A stretch of DNA of 64,000 nucleotides from an uncultured Bacteroidota bacterium (GTDB lineage: Bacteria; Bacteroidota; Bacteroidia; Flavobacteriales; Flavobacteriaceae). Location: assembly GCA_902518355.1 (NCBI GenBank), contig CABYFY010000005.1, forward strand, positions 1-64,000, read 5' to 3'. The position numbers were made by a program, and so were the translations under genes. The notes under the pieces are model-generated. The model worked only from the letters and a program-made list of their open reading frames with translations, had not been told where the DNA came from and made no database searches. This document shows, in pieces, positions 37,219 to 46,446 of the stretch. Numbering within the stretch: position 1 is the first letter of the stretch; the number at the start of each line of letters is the position of its first letter.

Positions 37219-38555
37219 TTTTTAATCAATTTTTTAACTAGATAGCCGTCAACTTTTAAAATATAAGTTCCTTTACTCAGGAAGCTTAAATCCAAAATTT
37301 CTATATTATAATTTTTAAATTCCCTTAATTTCCTTCCTGATAAATCGTATAATTCGATATTAATTGGTCTACCTGAATTGATTTGAATATAATCTTCAAA
37401 TGGATTGGGAAAATAATTAAGTGTATCACTATCAATTTCATTATTTGATAAGGCAGCATCAATAATTTTATAAACACCTCCATTAATTGATGCTATATAA
37501 AGCTCACCATTTATATCTTCACCAAATGAAACCCAACTGCCATTTATATTTGGAAACGCAAGGGACATGTCCCATTCATCATTCTCATTTTTTGAAAGTA
37601 ATCCAATTTCACCACTACAATAGTCAGCGAAAAAATAAACCCCATTCAACCCCGATATTTGATTACCTCGATACACATATCCACCAGTTATTGAACACTT
37701 AAAGTCTCCACTACTGTAATGCGAATATGTCGAAACAGGAAAAGTTAGACCTTCTTCAGGGCAACCAGACAGATTATAAGGTTCGTTGCCCTCATAACAT
37801 CTCCATCCATAATTTATATTAGCAGGATTATTTTGAACCATATTAATCTCTTCATATTCATTTTGACCAACATCCGCAATCCATAAATCTCCGTTTAAAC
37901 TGTCAAAGGAAAATTTCCATGGATTTCTTAGCCCAACACTCCAAATCTCATCTCCATAAGGATTATTTTCTGGGATTGAATATGCCCCACTGTTTACATT
38001 TATTCTTAGCATCTTTCCCAATAATGATTCGGTATTTTGAGAAAAATTTTGTGGATCTCCACCACTTCCACCATCACCCATTCCTATGTATAGATTTCCA
38101 TCAGGCCCAAAATTTATACAACCCCCATTATGATTTGCGTATGGCTGATTAATTTCAAGTAAAATAGTTTCACTGTCATTGGCAATGTCCTGATTGGCAC
38201 TTACAGAAAATTTTGATATTGTTGTAGCTCCACTATTATTTGTGTAATTAACAAAGAAAAATGGATTTTCAGGGTAATTTGGGTGAAATGCTAAACCAAG
38301 TAATCCTCTCTCATTAGCATTGGTGGACACTCTATCTTCAATATCCAAAAATGGAGTTGAATTTATACTTCCGTTCTGATTTAAAATTTTAATTTTTCCT
38401 GATTTTTCAACTACAAATAATCTTTCATCTCCGGCATTTTTTATTTCAACAGGACTATTGAAAGATGGTCCGAATGATTCCAAAAGTACACTTTGTGAGA
38501 AGCTTGAATTATAACATAAAAATATCAGAGTTAAGTAGTTTATCAGTTTTTTCAT
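37215..38555 (-). CDS. PQQ-dependent sugar dehydrogenase with type IX sorting domain
   Basis: 446 residues with signal peptide (ending CYNSSFSQ). The body is a six-bladed beta-propeller of the glucose/sorbosone dehydrogenase family (NHNGGCINFGPDGNLYIGMGDGGSGGDP; VGLRNPWKFSFD; LWIADVGQNEYEEIN). The last ~75 residues, from NYFPNPFEDYIQI to ...YILKVDGYLVKKLIKN, form a Por_Secre_tail type IX sorting signal, so the protein is predicted to be exported and anchored at the cell surface. Its ATG overlaps the kdtA stop by four bases. Confidence 0.9.
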   Translation of the reverse strand: MKKLINYLTLIFLCYNSSFSQSVLLESFGPSFNSPVEIKNAGDERLFVVEKSGKIKILNQNGSINSTPFLDIEDRVSTNANERGLLGLAFHPNYPENPFFFVNYTNNSGATTISKFSVSANQDIANDSETILLEINQPYANHNGGCINFGPDGNLYIGMGDGGSGGDPQNFSQNTESLLGKMLRINVNSGAYSIPENNPYGDEIWSVGLRNPWKFSFDSLNGDLWIADVGQNEYEEINMVQNNPANINYGWRCYEGNEPYNLSGCPEEGLTFPVSTYSHYSSGDFKCSITGGYVYRGNQISGLNGVYFFADYCSGEIGLLSKNENDEWDMSLAFPNINGSWVSFGEDINGELYIASINGGVYKIIDAALSNNEIDSDTLNYFPNPFEDYIQINSGRPINIELYDLSGRKLREFKNYNIEILDLSFLSKGTYILKVDGYLVKKLIKN

Positions 38556-39676
38556 TTTAAATCATTTAGTATTATTTTAACAGCACCCTTTTTTTTATCA
38601 AAATACTCTTTGCATTTTTTTGACATTTTTATCAATAAATTTTCATTATCGATAAGTGATTCAATTGCATTATAAAATTCATTATAATTTGAAATACTGA
38701 TCATATTCCCATTTTTAATCATTTCGTTAGCTTCTTCAAACTTTTGATAGTTTTTACCGATAATTATTGGCTTCGAAAAGTATGCAGGTTCTAATGTATT
38801 ATGTAATCCTTTTTTACCCATGCCACCTCCGACATATGAAATTGAACTGTAATTATACAGAGCAGATAACATACCTATATTATCTACTATTACGCAGGAG
38901 AATTCTTGCAGATTAGTGTTTGATTTAATATCTGAGTAAAGAATTGATTCATCCCCTAAATTTTTTTTTATTCTTTTAGGGTTATTAGAAATTTCATGAG
39001 GCGCAATAATGTATTTTAATTTTCTGTCAGAATTTTTAATATAATGTAGAATAATATCTTCATCTTCCCTCCATGTGCTACCAAAGACAATACATGTCTT
39101 GTTATCTATAAATTTGCTGATATTATCAGAGGCTTTTTTGGTTAATTTTGAAATATCAGCATCAAATCTTAAATCACCACAAATGATTGTATTTTTATTT
39201 CCTATAGATTCAATTACTTTTTTAGACTTTTCGTTTAAAGTATATATTGAATCAAACTGTTTAATCCCAGAATTAATTTTTAAAAGTTTTTTTAAGAAAT
39301 TTGTTCTAAAATTACCACCCACAGAATAAACCTTTGACCCATTAAGTTTGGCATGTTTAATATAATTTGGCCAAACCTCATTTTTAATAAAAAATGTAGC
39401 TGTTGGTTTAATTATATTATAAAATTTAACACAATTTTTATTTGATGCAAGAGGAAGATATATGATACAATCAAATAAATCATTTTCTACATTTTCGTAA
39501 CCTGAAGGAGAAATGAACGAAAGTAAAAACTTGTGATTTTCAAATCTCTTTTTAAGATTTTCGATTAACTTTTTTGACAACAAATACTCTCCGTGAGATG
39601 CACAGTGAATATGTATAATCATGTCATCTTTCTTAAAACAAAGATTCAGTTTTTTAAAACTATTTTTTCTCCCCAT
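38552..39676 (-). CDS. waaA: 3-deoxy-D-manno-octulosonic acid (KDO) transferase
   Basis: Adds KDO to lipid A at the inner membrane. The GT30 pattern IHCASHGEYLLSKKLI, PLASNKNCVKFYNIIKPTATFFIKNEVWPN and the C-terminal ISYVGGGMGKKGLHNTLEPAYFSKPIIIG is clear. The first ATG (39676) gives 374 residues but lacks the N-terminal membrane anchor. The frame stays open upstream to a TGA at 39832-39830 and encodes a good anchor (IYNINFFLIKISELILPLF, then SLFSKKIKKGI), but with no ATG, GTG or TTG. A start at ATA 39766 would give 404 residues, near the family length. A noncanonical start or a lost start codon is therefore likely. Confidence 0.88.
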   Translation of the reverse strand: MGRKNSFKKLNLCFKKDDMIIHIHCASHGEYLLSKKLIENLKKRFENHKFLLSFISPSGYENVENDLFDCIIYLPLASNKNCVKFYNIIKPTATFFIKNEVWPNYIKHAKLNGSKVYSVGGNFRTNFLKKLLKINSGIKQFDSIYTLNEKSKKVIESIGNKNTIICGDLRFDADISKLTKKASDNISKFIDNKTCIVFGSTWREDEDIILHYIKNSDRKLKYIIAPHEISNNPKRIKKNLGDESILYSDIKSNTNLQEFSCVIVDNIGMLSALYNYSSISYVGGGMGKKGLHNTLEPAYFSKPIIIGKNYQKFEEANEMIKNGNMISISNYNEFYNAIESLIDNENLLIKMSKKCKEYFDKKKGAVKIILNDLK

Positions 39677-39803
39677 TATCCCTTTTTTAATTTTCTTTGA
39701 AAAGAGAGAGAATAGTGGAAGAATAAGTTCAGATATTTTAATTAAAAAAAAATTAATATTATATATTTTAAAACAAAAATAACTAAAAAGAGATTCATCA
39801 AAG

Positions 39804-40289
39804 TCAAGAAGTTTTTTTAAAACTTGAAATCAAAATTAAAATCATTCCGGACGTAACAGATAAGTCTGCAATATTAAAAATCCCTGTTTTAAAAAACTCA
39901 AAATTTAAATAAAGAAAGTCGGTCACTGATCCGTAGACGATTCTATCAAAAATATTTCCTACACCACCACCAATAATTAATGAAAATCCGATAATTGAGG
40001 TTTTGTCTAACGATTTCTCCAAGTAAGTATAAACAGTTATGCCAACCAAAACTATAACAGGTAAAATAATTAACAATAAGACCCTTAGTGTCTCTGGTAA
40101 TTCACTACCCATTCCTAAAAATGCTCCGGTGTTTTCAACTTTTATTAATGTGAATATATCCCCAACAATACTTGTTTCTATATAACTTTCAAAGTTATGT
40201 CTTACCCAAACTTTTGAAATTTGATCAAAGGCAATACCTAATAAAACAATTATTGTTATTAATATGTTGCGTTTTCTTCTATCAATCAT
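39804..40289 (-). CDS. lspA: Lipoprotein signal peptidase
   Basis: 161-residue integral membrane aspartyl peptidase that cleaves prolipoprotein signal peptides. Four hydrophobic segments are visible, with GIAFDQISKVWV, VENTGAFLG, the catalytic region GGGVGNIFDRIVYGSVTDFLYL (Asp) and FNIADLSVTSGMILI (Asp). It overlaps fabD by eight bases. Confidence 0.94.
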   Translation of the reverse strand: MIDRRKRNILITIIVLLGIAFDQISKVWVRHNFESYIETSIVGDIFTLIKVENTGAFLGMGSELPETLRVLLLIILPVIVLVGITVYTYLEKSLDKTSIIGFSLIIGGGVGNIFDRIVYGSVTDFLYLNFEFFKTGIFNIADLSVTSGMILILISSFKKTS

Positions 40290-41172
40290 TTTCTAAATTT
40301 AGTGAACCTGCCTCTATATGCCTATTAATTTTCCTTACCAAACCTTGTAAAACTTTTCCTGGTCCAACCTCAATAAATTCAGTTGCACCATCATTAATCA
40401 TATTATTAATTGATTGAGTCCATCTCACAGGGCTGGTGAGTTGAGAAATTAAATTTTCTTTTATTTCATTTTCTGTTGATAAAGCATGCCCACTGACATT
40501 TTGGTATATTGGACATAATGGATTTGAAAAAAAGGTTTTATTAATAGCATCTTCTAGTTCTTTTTTTGCTTCTTCCATTAAAGGAGAATGAAATGCTCCA
40601 CCAACAGGTAATACTAGGGCACGTCTTGCGCCAATTTCTTTTAGTTTTTCACATGCTATTTCTATAGAATTTAATTCACCTGAAATAACCAATTGACCAG
40701 GACAATTATAATTTGCAGCTACAACAGTACCATTAATTTCTCCACAAATCTTTTCAACAATATTATCTTCCAGACCCAAAACAGCTGCCATTGTTCCTGG
40801 ATTATTTTCACAAGCTTTTTGCATAGCATTAGCTCTGATTGAAACTAATTTTAACCCATCTTCAAAGGAGATTGATTTATTTACAACTAATGCTGAAAAT
40901 TCTCCTAACGAATGGCCTGCAACCATCTCCGGTAAAATTCCGTTTTCTTTACTTAATGCTAATATAACTGAGTGTAAAAAAATTGCTGGCTGAGTTACCG
41001 ATGTTTGTTTTAAATCTTCAGCAGAACCATCAAACATAATATCACTTATTCTAAATCTTAAAATTTCATTTGCTATATTAAATAAATCATATGCGGTTTT
41101 CGAATTTTCAAATAAATCCTTACCCATCCCTGGAAATTGAGCTCCTTGACCTGGAAAAATATATGCTTTCAT
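40282..41172 (-). CDS. fabD: Malonyl-CoA:ACP transacylase
   Basis: 296 residues; loads malonate on acyl carrier protein for fatty-acid synthesis. FPGQGAQFPGMG at the N-terminus, catalytic Ser88 in AGHSLGEFSAL, and VGGAFHSPLM with the catalytic His. Its ATG and the folA stop share one base (TAATG). Confidence 0.94.
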   Translation of the reverse strand: MKAYIFPGQGAQFPGMGKDLFENSKTAYDLFNIANEILRFRISDIMFDGSAEDLKQTSVTQPAIFLHSVILALSKENGILPEMVAGHSLGEFSALVVNKSISFEDGLKLVSIRANAMQKACENNPGTMAAVLGLEDNIVEKICGEINGTVVAANYNCPGQLVISGELNSIEIACEKLKEIGARRALVLPVGGAFHSPLMEEAKKELEDAINKTFFSNPLCPIYQNVSGHALSTENEIKENLISQLTSPVRWTQSINNMINDGATEFIEVGPGKVLQGLVRKINRHIEAGSLNLEND

Positions 41173-41669
41173 TATCTAATTTTAATATAAGTTTTATATG
41201 TGAATGAAAATTGATGTCTTTCATCTTTTTCATTAAATTCCTCATTAACAAGCTCCCATTTATCCTCATCAATTTTTGGGAAAAAAGTATCAGCTTTAAA
41301 TTTTTCATGAACCCTTGTAAGTTCAATTTTATCACCTAGGTCCATGGCTAATTTATAAATTTGTCCACCCCCTATAATAAAAGGGTTTTCATCATCACCT
41401 GTTTCTCTTATAGCATCTTCAAAGTTATTCACAACTGTAACTTCATCAGAAAAGGAAATGTTTTTATTTCTAGAGATAACAATGTGTTTTCTGTTTGGTA
41501 ACAACCCAGGAAATGAATCAAAAGTTTTTCTTCCCATTATGATACTGTGACCAGAGGTTAATTTTTTAAATCTTTTTAGGTCATTGGGTAAACTCCAAAT
41601 AAGGTCATTGTCTTTACCAATTGCATTATTTTCAGCAGCAGCAACAATAATAGTAATAGATTTTTTCAT
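41172..41669 (-). CDS. folA: Dihydrofolate reductase
   Basis: 165 residues. The N-terminus VAAAENNAIGKDNDLIWSLPNDLKRFKKLT, then GHSIIMGRKTF, and NPFIIGGGQIYKLAM are the DHFR signatures. It regenerates tetrahydrofolate, mainly to support ThyA, whose gene lies immediately upstream (9 bases). The tight thyA-folA pairing fits this coupling. Confidence 0.94.
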   Translation of the reverse strand: MKKSITIIVAAAENNAIGKDNDLIWSLPNDLKRFKKLTSGHSIIMGRKTFDSFPGLLPNRKHIVISRNKNISFSDEVTVVNNFEDAIRETGDDENPFIIGGGQIYKLAMDLGDKIELTRVHEKFKADTFFPKIDEDKWELVNEEFNEKDERHQFSFTYKTYIKIR

Positions 41670-41678
41670 TAAAATAAA

Positions 41679-42503
41679 TTAAACGGCAACTTTACCTTTT
41701 ATATGCGGATGAGGGTCATAATTTTCTAAAATGAAATCTTCAAATTTAAAGTCAAAAATATTTTTAACCTCATTATTTATTTTAATAGTTGGTAATTTCT
41801 TTGGTTCTCTTGTTAATTGCAATTTCATCTGCTCGAAATGATTGGTGTAAATATGCGCATCGCCAAATGTGTGTATGAAATCACCTGGCTCTAAATCGCA
41901 GACCTGAGCTATCATAAGGGTTAATAGTGAATAGGAGGCAATATTAAAGGGCACACCCAGAAAGATATCAGCACTTCTTTGATATAATTGACATGAAAGC
42001 TTGCCATTGATAACATGAAATTGAAAAAAAGCATGACAAGGGGGTAAAGCAGCTTTTCCATTAGCAACATTAGTTTCGAATGATTTAGAAGTATCAGGTA
42101 AAACAGAAGGATTCCAAGCTGAAATCAAGTGCCGTCTACTATTTGGATTATTTTTTAAGTCGTTTATCAAATTTGAAATCTGATCAATTCCATCATTATT
42201 CCAATTTCTCCATTGAAAACCATAAACTGGTCCAAGGTCACCGTTAGAATCAGCCCAAGCGTTCCATATATTTACACCATTATCTTTTAAGTATTTTATG
42301 TTTGTGCCGCCGTTTAAGAACCATAAAAGTTCATAAATTATTGATTTCAGATGTAGTTTTTTGGTTGTAACCATTGGAAATCCATCCGAAAGATTGAATC
42401 TCATTTGATATCCAAACACACTTTTAGTTCCAGTTCCGGTTCTATCTTCTTTAAGTTCTCCATTTTCAAGAACATGTTTAACTAAGTCTAAATATTGTCT
42501 CAT
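41679..42503 (-). CDS. thyA: Thymidylate synthase
   Basis: 274 residues; methylates dUMP using methylenetetrahydrofolate. [18 protein letters not shown], the catalytic Cys156 in [13 protein letters not shown], and the dUMP-binding [20 protein letters not shown] are present. It is upstream of folA in the same operon and downstream of the nucleoside transporter. Two deoxynucleoside kinases elsewhere in the window serve the same dNTP economy. Confidence 0.96.
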   Translation of the reverse strand: MRQYLDLVKHVLENGELKEDRTGTGTKSVFGYQMRFNLSDGFPMVTTKKLHLKSIIYELLWFLNGGTNIKYLKDNGVNIWNAWADSNGDLGPVYGFQWRNWNNDGIDQISNLINDLKNNPNSRRHLISAWNPSVLPDTSKSFETNVANGKAALPPCHAFFQFHVINGKLSCQLYQRSADIFLGVPFNIASYSLLTLMIAQVCDLEPGDFIHTFGDAHIYTNHFEQMKLQLTREPKKLPTIKINNEVKNIFDFKFEDFILENYDPHPHIKGKVAV

Positions 42504-42550
42504 AAAATTCAGTTAGTAAAAATAATTAATAGTGAGAATCTTAATTAAAA

Positions 42551-42575
42551 AGAAAACTAAAAGTTATTAACTTTT
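42551..42575 (-). terminator. Weak AT-rich hairpin between nupC and thyA
   Basis: On the minus strand AAAAGTT/AACTTTT forms a seven-pair hairpin with a three-base loop overlapping the nupC stop, followed by AGTTTTCTTTTT. It could attenuate transcription into thyA, but the stem is AT-rich and weak. Confidence 0.3.
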
Positions 42576-43978
42576 TAGCCAATAATCATACCGGCAATTG
42601 TTGCTGATAAAAGAGAAGCTAAAGTACCCCCGATTAGTGCTTTAAATCCAAATTTTGAAAGGTTTTTTCTTTGTTTAGGTTCAAGAGCTCCAATTCCACC
42701 AATTTGAATTCCTATTGAGGCAAAATTTGCAAAACCACATAGCATATAGGTGGCAATAATTATTGATTTCTGATAATTCAAATGAATTAAATTTGTAGCA
42801 TCTTTTAAATCAGACAACTGTATATATCCAATAAATTCACTTGCTGCTAATTTTATTCCTAATAGTTGGCCCATAAGTGTAACATCTTCTTTAGCAACTC
42901 CAATCAACCACATAACTGGAGCAAAAATATATCCCAATATTAATTCTAAAGACAATTCAGAGTAAACCGTTCTGTCACTAATCCAATCGTTTAAATTTGT
43001 TAGTTCTCCAAAGCCACTTAATATATAATTGATTAATGCAATGAAGGCGATAAATACTAAAAGCATCGCAGCAATATTTGCAGCTAGCTTTAAACCTTCT
43101 GATGTTCCAATAGATATAGCATCTAAAAAATTTGAACCTATTTTATCTTGGGATACTTCAACATTTGAATCAATTTTTTCTGTTTCAGGATAAAGAATTT
43201 TAGAAATTACAATTGCACCAGGAGCAGCCATTACCGAAGCAGTTAATAGGTGTTTTGCGTAATAAACCTTAAGCTCTGGATCATCTCCACCAAGAAAACC
43301 AATGTAAGCAGCTAGTACACCTCCTGCTACTGTAGCCATTCCCCCAATCATCACCAGCAAAATTTCTGATTTTGACATTTTTTCAAGATATGCTTTAATC
43401 ATTAGCGGAGACTCAGTTTGACCAAGAAAGATATTTCCTGCAACACTTAAACTTTCTGGACCAGAAACACCTAAAAGTTTAGATAAGAGCAATGCCATAA
43501 CTCTAACTATTTTTTGTATGATTCCAAGATAAAATAGAATAGATGTTAATGCTGCAAAAAATATTACTGTAGGTAAAATGGAAAAAATAAATACATTTCC
43601 AAAATTTTCTGCACTTACTAAATCACCAAATAAAAATTTAGTACCCTCCATTGTGAAATCCAGAATTTTTACAAAAACCTTACCTGCACTCTCAAAAATC
43701 ATCTTAACCCAAGAAATTTTTAAAACTCCAACTGCAAGAATAAGCTGAAGAAGTAATCCTGTCGATGCAGTTTTCCAGTTAATGGCCTTTTTATTACTTG
43801 AAAGTAGATAAGTTGTTAAAATTAAAAATGATATCCCCAGGAGACCTCTTAGAAACCCTTCAAGGGTAAATCCGTTACTGGGAATTATGTCTTGCTCTTG
43901 TGCAAAAACAAAAGTATTTGCAGCAATAAATAACAAGCTAGTTAAAAATATCTTTTTTTTATCTGTTAGAAATTTCAT
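42575..43978 (-). CDS. NupC/CNT family concentrative nucleoside transporter
   Basis: 467 residues. After a cleavable-looking N-terminal hydrophobic stretch (SLLFIAANTFVFAQ), at least eight membrane segments follow, with the CNT signatures GNIFLGQTESPLMI, MATVAGGVLAAYIGFLG and the conserved C-terminal YMLCGFANFASIGIQIGGIG. CNT transporters import nucleosides using a cation gradient. Its position upstream of thyA and folA is consistent with pyrimidine salvage. The start overlaps the nuclease gene by 20 bases. Confidence 0.9.
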   Translation of the reverse strand: MKFLTDKKKIFLTSLLFIAANTFVFAQEQDIIPSNGFTLEGFLRGLLGISFLILTTYLLSSNKKAINWKTASTGLLLQLILAVGVLKISWVKMIFESAGKVFVKILDFTMEGTKFLFGDLVSAENFGNVFIFSILPTVIFFAALTSILFYLGIIQKIVRVMALLLSKLLGVSGPESLSVAGNIFLGQTESPLMIKAYLEKMSKSEILLVMIGGMATVAGGVLAAYIGFLGGDDPELKVYYAKHLLTASVMAAPGAIVISKILYPETEKIDSNVEVSQDKIGSNFLDAISIGTSEGLKLAANIAAMLLVFIAFIALINYILSGFGELTNLNDWISDRTVYSELSLELILGYIFAPVMWLIGVAKEDVTLMGQLLGIKLAASEFIGYIQLSDLKDATNLIHLNYQKSIIIATYMLCGFANFASIGIQIGGIGALEPKQRKNLSKFGFKALIGGTLASLLSATIAGMIIG

Positions 43979-44558
43979 CTCTTATTTTTGCTGCTGACTC
44001 GTAATTTTCATTTTGAACGGCAATTTTTAATAATTCCTCTAATTCTTTCTTTGACTTCTCTTTTAGATCATCAATTGTTGTTGTTTCAGCTTTTTCATCC
44101 GAAAATAACTCTTTAAGCAGAGACTTTTCGTCAATTTCTTTTTCAATTTTTAATACAACCCCAGCTTTTTCAAGAATATTTTCATAAGTATATATAGGTG
44201 CCTCAAATCTTATAGCCAAGGCGATAGCATCACTAGATCTAGAATCTATTATTTCCTCTATCCCATCTCTTTCACAAATAACACTAGAGTAAAAAACTCC
44301 GTCAACAAGCTTATGAATAATTACTTGTTTAATTTTTATGTCAAATCTTACGCAAAAATTTTTAAATAAATCATGGGTTAATGGTCTAGGGGGTTTGATT
44401 TCTTTTTCAATTGCGATAGCTATAGATTGCGCTTCGTTGGTTCCAATTACAATGGGTAATTTTCTTTCGCCTTCAATTTCACTTAAAATTAACGCGTAGG
44501 CACCATTTTGAGTTTGACTGTATGAAATACCATTAATTAGTAATTGAACAAGATTCAT
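43959..44558 (-). CDS. Bifunctional nuclease (DUF151) with C-terminal UVR motif
   Basis: 199 residues. The DUF151/BFN domain (about residues 1-125) shows LPIVIGTNEAQSIAIAIE, RPLTHDLF and DSRSSDAIALAIRFEAPIYTYENIL. The C-terminus (SKKELEELLKIAVQNENYESAAKIRDEI) is a UvrB/UvrC-type UVR motif, used for protein contacts in repair and Clp adaptors. BFN proteins have been reported to act as nucleases in plants; the bacterial role is not established. Confidence 0.88.
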   Translation of the reverse strand: MNLVQLLINGISYSQTQNGAYALILSEIEGERKLPIVIGTNEAQSIAIAIEKEIKPPRPLTHDLFKNFCVRFDIKIKQVIIHKLVDGVFYSSVICERDGIEEIIDSRSSDAIALAIRFEAPIYTYENILEKAGVVLKIEKEIDEKSLLKELFSDEKAETTTIDDLKEKSKKELEELLKIAVQNENYESAAKIRDEISNR

Positions 44559-44600
44559 ATTGTAAAACTAGTATTATGTTTTAAGTAAAAAAAATTAACC

Positions 44601-45566
44601 CTAATCATTTACTGATTTAAATTCCTTCAGCTTATCAATCAGATTAGGAACAACATCAAATGCATCTCCAACAATTCCATAGTCAGCTGCTTTGAAAAAA
44701 GGAGCATCAGGATCTGTATTTATTACAACTTTTACTTTTGACGAATTAACTCCAGCTAAATGCTGAATTGCACCTGAAATTCCTATAGCAATATACAAAT
44801 TCGATGAAACAGGCTTTCCGGTTTGTCCAACATGTTCACTATGAGGTCTCCAACCTAAATCAGAAACAGGCTTTGAACACGCTGTAGCTGCACCTAAAAC
44901 TTCAGCTAAATTTTCAATGAGATGCCAATTTTCGGGCCCCTTTAAACCTCTTCCCCCAGAAACAACAATATCTGCATCAGCGATTGTGACTTTATTTGAT
45001 GTTTTTTCAATAGAAGATACTTTATTTCTTCTTTCTGAAATGTTAAAATTAAAATCTGAAATTTCAGTTTTTGTAGGATTTTCCTTTAGGCCAAAAGAAT
45101 TTTTTGAAACGGCCAAAATACTATTACTTTTAGTTATTTCTACAGTCTCAAAAGCCTTATTTGTAAATGTGTTTCTCACAACAACTAAATTATTATCCTT
45201 AACCGGTATTGAAATTATATTAGTGACGTAGCCTGCATCAATTTTTACCGAAAGTATTCCGCCAATGTATTTTGAATTTGAACTCGAGCTTAAGACAAGT
45301 ATACTACAATTCTCACTCTTGAAAACATCACTTATACAATCAGAATAAATTCCAGCATCAAAATTTTTTAGCTCATCATTTTCTGAGTTAATTATTTTTT
45401 TAACTCCATAATCAGATAATTTTTCAGGATTTTTTGAATTAAAACATATTGCCCTCACACTACCTCCAGTTTGAGATGAAATCTCATATGCATAGGAGGC
45501 AATTTCAAAAGCATCTTTTTTAAAATTACCCTTATCATCAGTTTCTGCAAAAATTAGTATATCCAT
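44601..45566 (-). CDS. etfA: Electron transfer flavoprotein alpha subunit
   Basis: 321 residues. The C-terminal FAD-binding domain contains VSGGRGLKGPENW, GWRPHSEHVGQTGKPVSSNLYIAIGISGAIQHLAGV and NTDPDAPFF, the canonical ETF-alpha sequence. With EtfB it passes electrons from acyl-CoA dehydrogenases to the quinone pool. It starts one base after the etfB stop. Confidence 0.95.
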   Translation of the reverse strand: MDILIFAETDDKGNFKKDAFEIASYAYEISSQTGGSVRAICFNSKNPEKLSDYGVKKIINSENDELKNFDAGIYSDCISDVFKSENCSILVLSSSSNSKYIGGILSVKIDAGYVTNIISIPVKDNNLVVVRNTFTNKAFETVEITKSNSILAVSKNSFGLKENPTKTEISDFNFNISERRNKVSSIEKTSNKVTIADADIVVSGGRGLKGPENWHLIENLAEVLGAATACSKPVSDLGWRPHSEHVGQTGKPVSSNLYIAIGISGAIQHLAGVNSSKVKVVINTDPDAPFFKAADYGIVGDAFDVVPNLIDKLKEFKSVND

Positions 45567-45567
45567 A

Positions 45568-46314
45568 TTATATTGCCTTTGCTTCTTTGTGTAATAAATC
45601 GATTAGCTTATCTATTTCATCCGCTGAAATGAGAGTTACTTCACCTTTGGGTAGAGGTTTTTCAAAACTTTTAGAGTTTGTAGATTGATAATCTTCGTTA
45701 ACTTCTACTACTTCAAGTTCTTTTTTTCTTGCCATCATAATTCCCCTCATGTTGGGAATTCGTAAATCACTTTCTTCAACTAGCCCTTTTTGTCCGCCTA
45801 TAATCAATGGTAATTTTGTCGAAATATTTTCTTTACCTCCTTCAATTTCTCGAGAAGCCTCAACTGAATCACCAGAAATATTCAAATCAATGCATTTATC
45901 AATAAAGTTAATATCTGTAAATGCAGATATCATTCCAGGGACCATTCCCCCATTGTAATCAATCGACTCTCTTCCTGCAATAATTAAATCATAGGAATTG
46001 TTTGAAATATAATTTGAAATATACTTAGCAACAGAATGCCCATCTTTAGGATTGTGATTGATTCTTATTGCTTTGTCTGCACCAATCGCAAGTGCTTTTC
46101 TAAGTGTTGACTCTGTATCTGAAAGACCAACATTGATGACATGGACAACAGCATTATTTTTTTCTTTAAACCAAATAGCTCTTGTTAACCCGAATTCATC
46201 ATTTGGATTTATAACAAATTGAACACCAGTTTTATCAAAAACAGTGTTGTTTTCAGAGAAGTTTATCTTTGATGTTGTGTCTGGAACATGACTAATACAA
46301 ACAAGAATTTTCAT
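45568..46314 (-). CDS. etfB: Electron transfer flavoprotein beta subunit
   Basis: 248 residues. MKILVCISHVPDT, NPNDEFGLTRAIWFKE, IIAGRESIDYNGGMVPGMIS and the recognition-loop area LRIPNMRGIMMARKKELEVV are typical of ETF-beta, which binds AMP. First gene of the minus-strand etfBA run and divergent from pdhB. Confidence 0.95.
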   Translation of the reverse strand: MKILVCISHVPDTTSKINFSENNTVFDKTGVQFVINPNDEFGLTRAIWFKEKNNAVVHVINVGLSDTESTLRKALAIGADKAIRINHNPKDGHSVAKYISNYISNNSYDLIIAGRESIDYNGGMVPGMISAFTDINFIDKCIDLNISGDSVEASREIEGGKENISTKLPLIIGGQKGLVEESDLRIPNMRGIMMARKKELEVVEVNEDYQSTNSKSFEKPLPKGEVTLISADEIDKLIDLLHKEAKAI

Positions 46315-46340
46315 AATAATTGAGTTGAAAAGTTGTTTAT

Positions 46341-46348
46341 CAAAGTTA
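46341..46348 (-). promoter_or_regulatory. Putative -7 promoter element of etfB
   Basis: On the minus strand TAACTTTG matches TAnnTTTG exactly, 26 bases before the etfB ATG. The -33 position is only T-rich. Confidence 0.4.
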
Positions 46349-46422
46349 CTAATTTGAGAAATAAAAATCTGTGATTAGTAAATATTTTTAACTTAATTAA
46401 TGTTTAATTTTAACCGCTTTAT

Positions 46423-46430
46423 TATTTTTG
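46423..46430 (+). promoter_or_regulatory. Putative -7 promoter element of pdhB
   Basis: TATTTTTG matches TAnnTTTG exactly, 16 bases before the pdhB ATG. The same octamer precedes hppA. Confidence 0.4.
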
Positions 46431-46446
46431 TCAAAAATTACATTTT

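Noticed and set aside
41120-41335. 71-codon minus-strand ORF over the folA/fabD junction
   Set aside because: It overlaps two well-supported genes in another frame and has no recognisable features.
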